Source: Bacillota bacterium (GTDB taxonomy: Bacteria > Bacillota_E > RBS10-35 > JAJYVN01). Taken from it: a stretch of DNA of 5,928 nt. The translations under genes and the position numbers were made by a program. Below the pieces are notes generated by a model. The model saw only the letters and a list, made by a program, of their open reading frames with translations, had not been told where the DNA came from and made no database searches. The number at the start of each line of letters is the position of its first letter. Within the stretch, counting starts at the first letter, position 1. The stretch is taken from the NCBI GenBank assembly GCA_021846605.1, contig JAJZWQ010000176.1, positions 1-5,928 on the forward strand. Direction: 5' to 3'. Below, piece by piece: positions 5,683-5,928 of this stretch.

Positions 5683-5928
5683 GTGCGGCGCACGTCCCTG
5701 CCGGGTCCCAAGGCCCAGGAGATCCTGCGGCGCAAGGAGGCAGCGGTTCCGAGCAGCCTCAGCACCTACGTGCCGACCGTCGTCGAATCGGCGGAGGGCG
5801 CGCTGGTGCGCGATGTGGACGGCAACACGTTCATTGATATGTCGGGCGGCATCGGCTGCCTGAATGTGGGCCACACCGCCCCCGCGGTGGTCTCCGCAAT
5901 CCAGCGGCAGGCGGAGCGCTTCACACAC
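5683..5928 (+). CDS. gabT: class III PLP-dependent aminotransferase, GabT-like, N-terminal part (3' end outside window)
   Basis: The frame is open from GTG 5683 to the right edge, giving 82 residues. The sequence closely follows the N-terminus of 4-aminobutyrate aminotransferases: LPGPKAQEILRRKEAAVP, then AEGALVRDVDGNTFIDMSGGIGCLNVGH and a helix ending QRQAERFTH. GabT moves the amino group of GABA to 2-oxoglutarate, giving succinate semialdehyde and glutamate in the cytoplasm. The DVDGNxFIDMxGGI block is shared by all class III aminotransferases (ornithine, acetylornithine and others), but PGPKAQ and the QAERFTH ending favour GabT. The PLP-binding lysine lies outside the window, so substrate and integrity cannot be confirmed. 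The start could also be TTG 5671. The only ribosome-binding-like sequence for 5683 is a weak GGATTGGG. The gene is divergent from selD. Confidence 0.82.
   Translation, partial: MRRTSLPGPKAQEILRRKEAAVPSSLSTYVPTVVESAEGALVRDVDGNTFIDMSGGIGCLNVGHTAPAVVSAIQRQAERFTH

Noticed and set aside
5367..5765. A 132-codon minus-strand ORF ending at the selD UGA
   Set aside because: Only its last 15 codons are real, being the start of SelD. The upstream part is Arg/Pro-rich, crosses the selD ribosome-binding site and lies antisense to the aminotransferase gene.
5485..5928. Minus-strand ORF running in from the right edge
   Set aside because: It is antisense to the clearly conserved GabT-like N-terminus on the plus strand and shows no domain of its own.
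1..5928. CRISPR arrays, insertion sequences or direct-repeat attachment sites
   Set aside because: No regularly spaced repeats, transposase-like frames or terminal inverted repeats with target duplications were seen. Short GC-rich repeats are at the level expected from composition.

Overview
The window is a very GC-rich bacterial stretch with tight gene packing and strong G-rich Shine-Dalgarno sites. It holds five complete genes on the minus strand, flanked by two plus-strand genes that are cut by the window edges. The host is not certain. Three things lean towards a GC-rich monoderm, Firmicutes-like lineage: the short EmrA-type adaptor with no alpha-helical hairpin, the polypurine ribosome-binding sites, and a leader carrying glycine-riboswitch-like boxes. 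No single gene proves this. The organism should decode UGA as selenocysteine, because its selD is itself a selenoprotein gene.

Layout. Positions 2-703 (+) encode the C-terminal part of a polytopic, GT39-like membrane glycosyltransferase. It converges on a four-gene minus-strand operon, read from right to left: a MarR-family regulator (4143-3670), a small HlyD/EmrA-type membrane fusion protein (3654-2920), a 14-helix DHA2/EmrB-type drug:H+ antiporter (2880-1339), and an unrecognised membrane-anchored protein (1314-751). Gaps within the operon are 15, 39 and 24 nt. Its promoter is visible as TTGACG-N17-TATGGT (minus strand, 4231-4203). A perfect 7-bp inverted repeat overlaps the -10 box, as expected for a self-repressing MarR regulator that controls an efflux pump.

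Upstream of that operon, and on the same strand, is selD (5414-4374), encoding selenophosphate synthetase. A plain ORF search truncates it, because codon 16 is an in-frame UGA at the catalytic Cys/Sec position (CAG-U-AAK). An 8-bp hairpin with a G-starting loop follows 12 nt later and looks like a bacterial SECIS element. With UGA read as Sec the protein is 346 residues, the normal family length.

Divergent from selD, a class III aminotransferase gene resembling gabT starts near 5683 (+) and runs off the right edge. Its roughly 200-nt leader is rich in hairpins, two of which exclude each other. It also carries two boxes that resemble the conserved halves of a glycine riboswitch, although the 3' closing strand of that aptamer was not found.

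The efflux operon is a self-contained functional unit. selD and the aminotransferase gene share a divergent, relatively AT-rich promoter patch near 5476-5486 but have no obvious pathway link.
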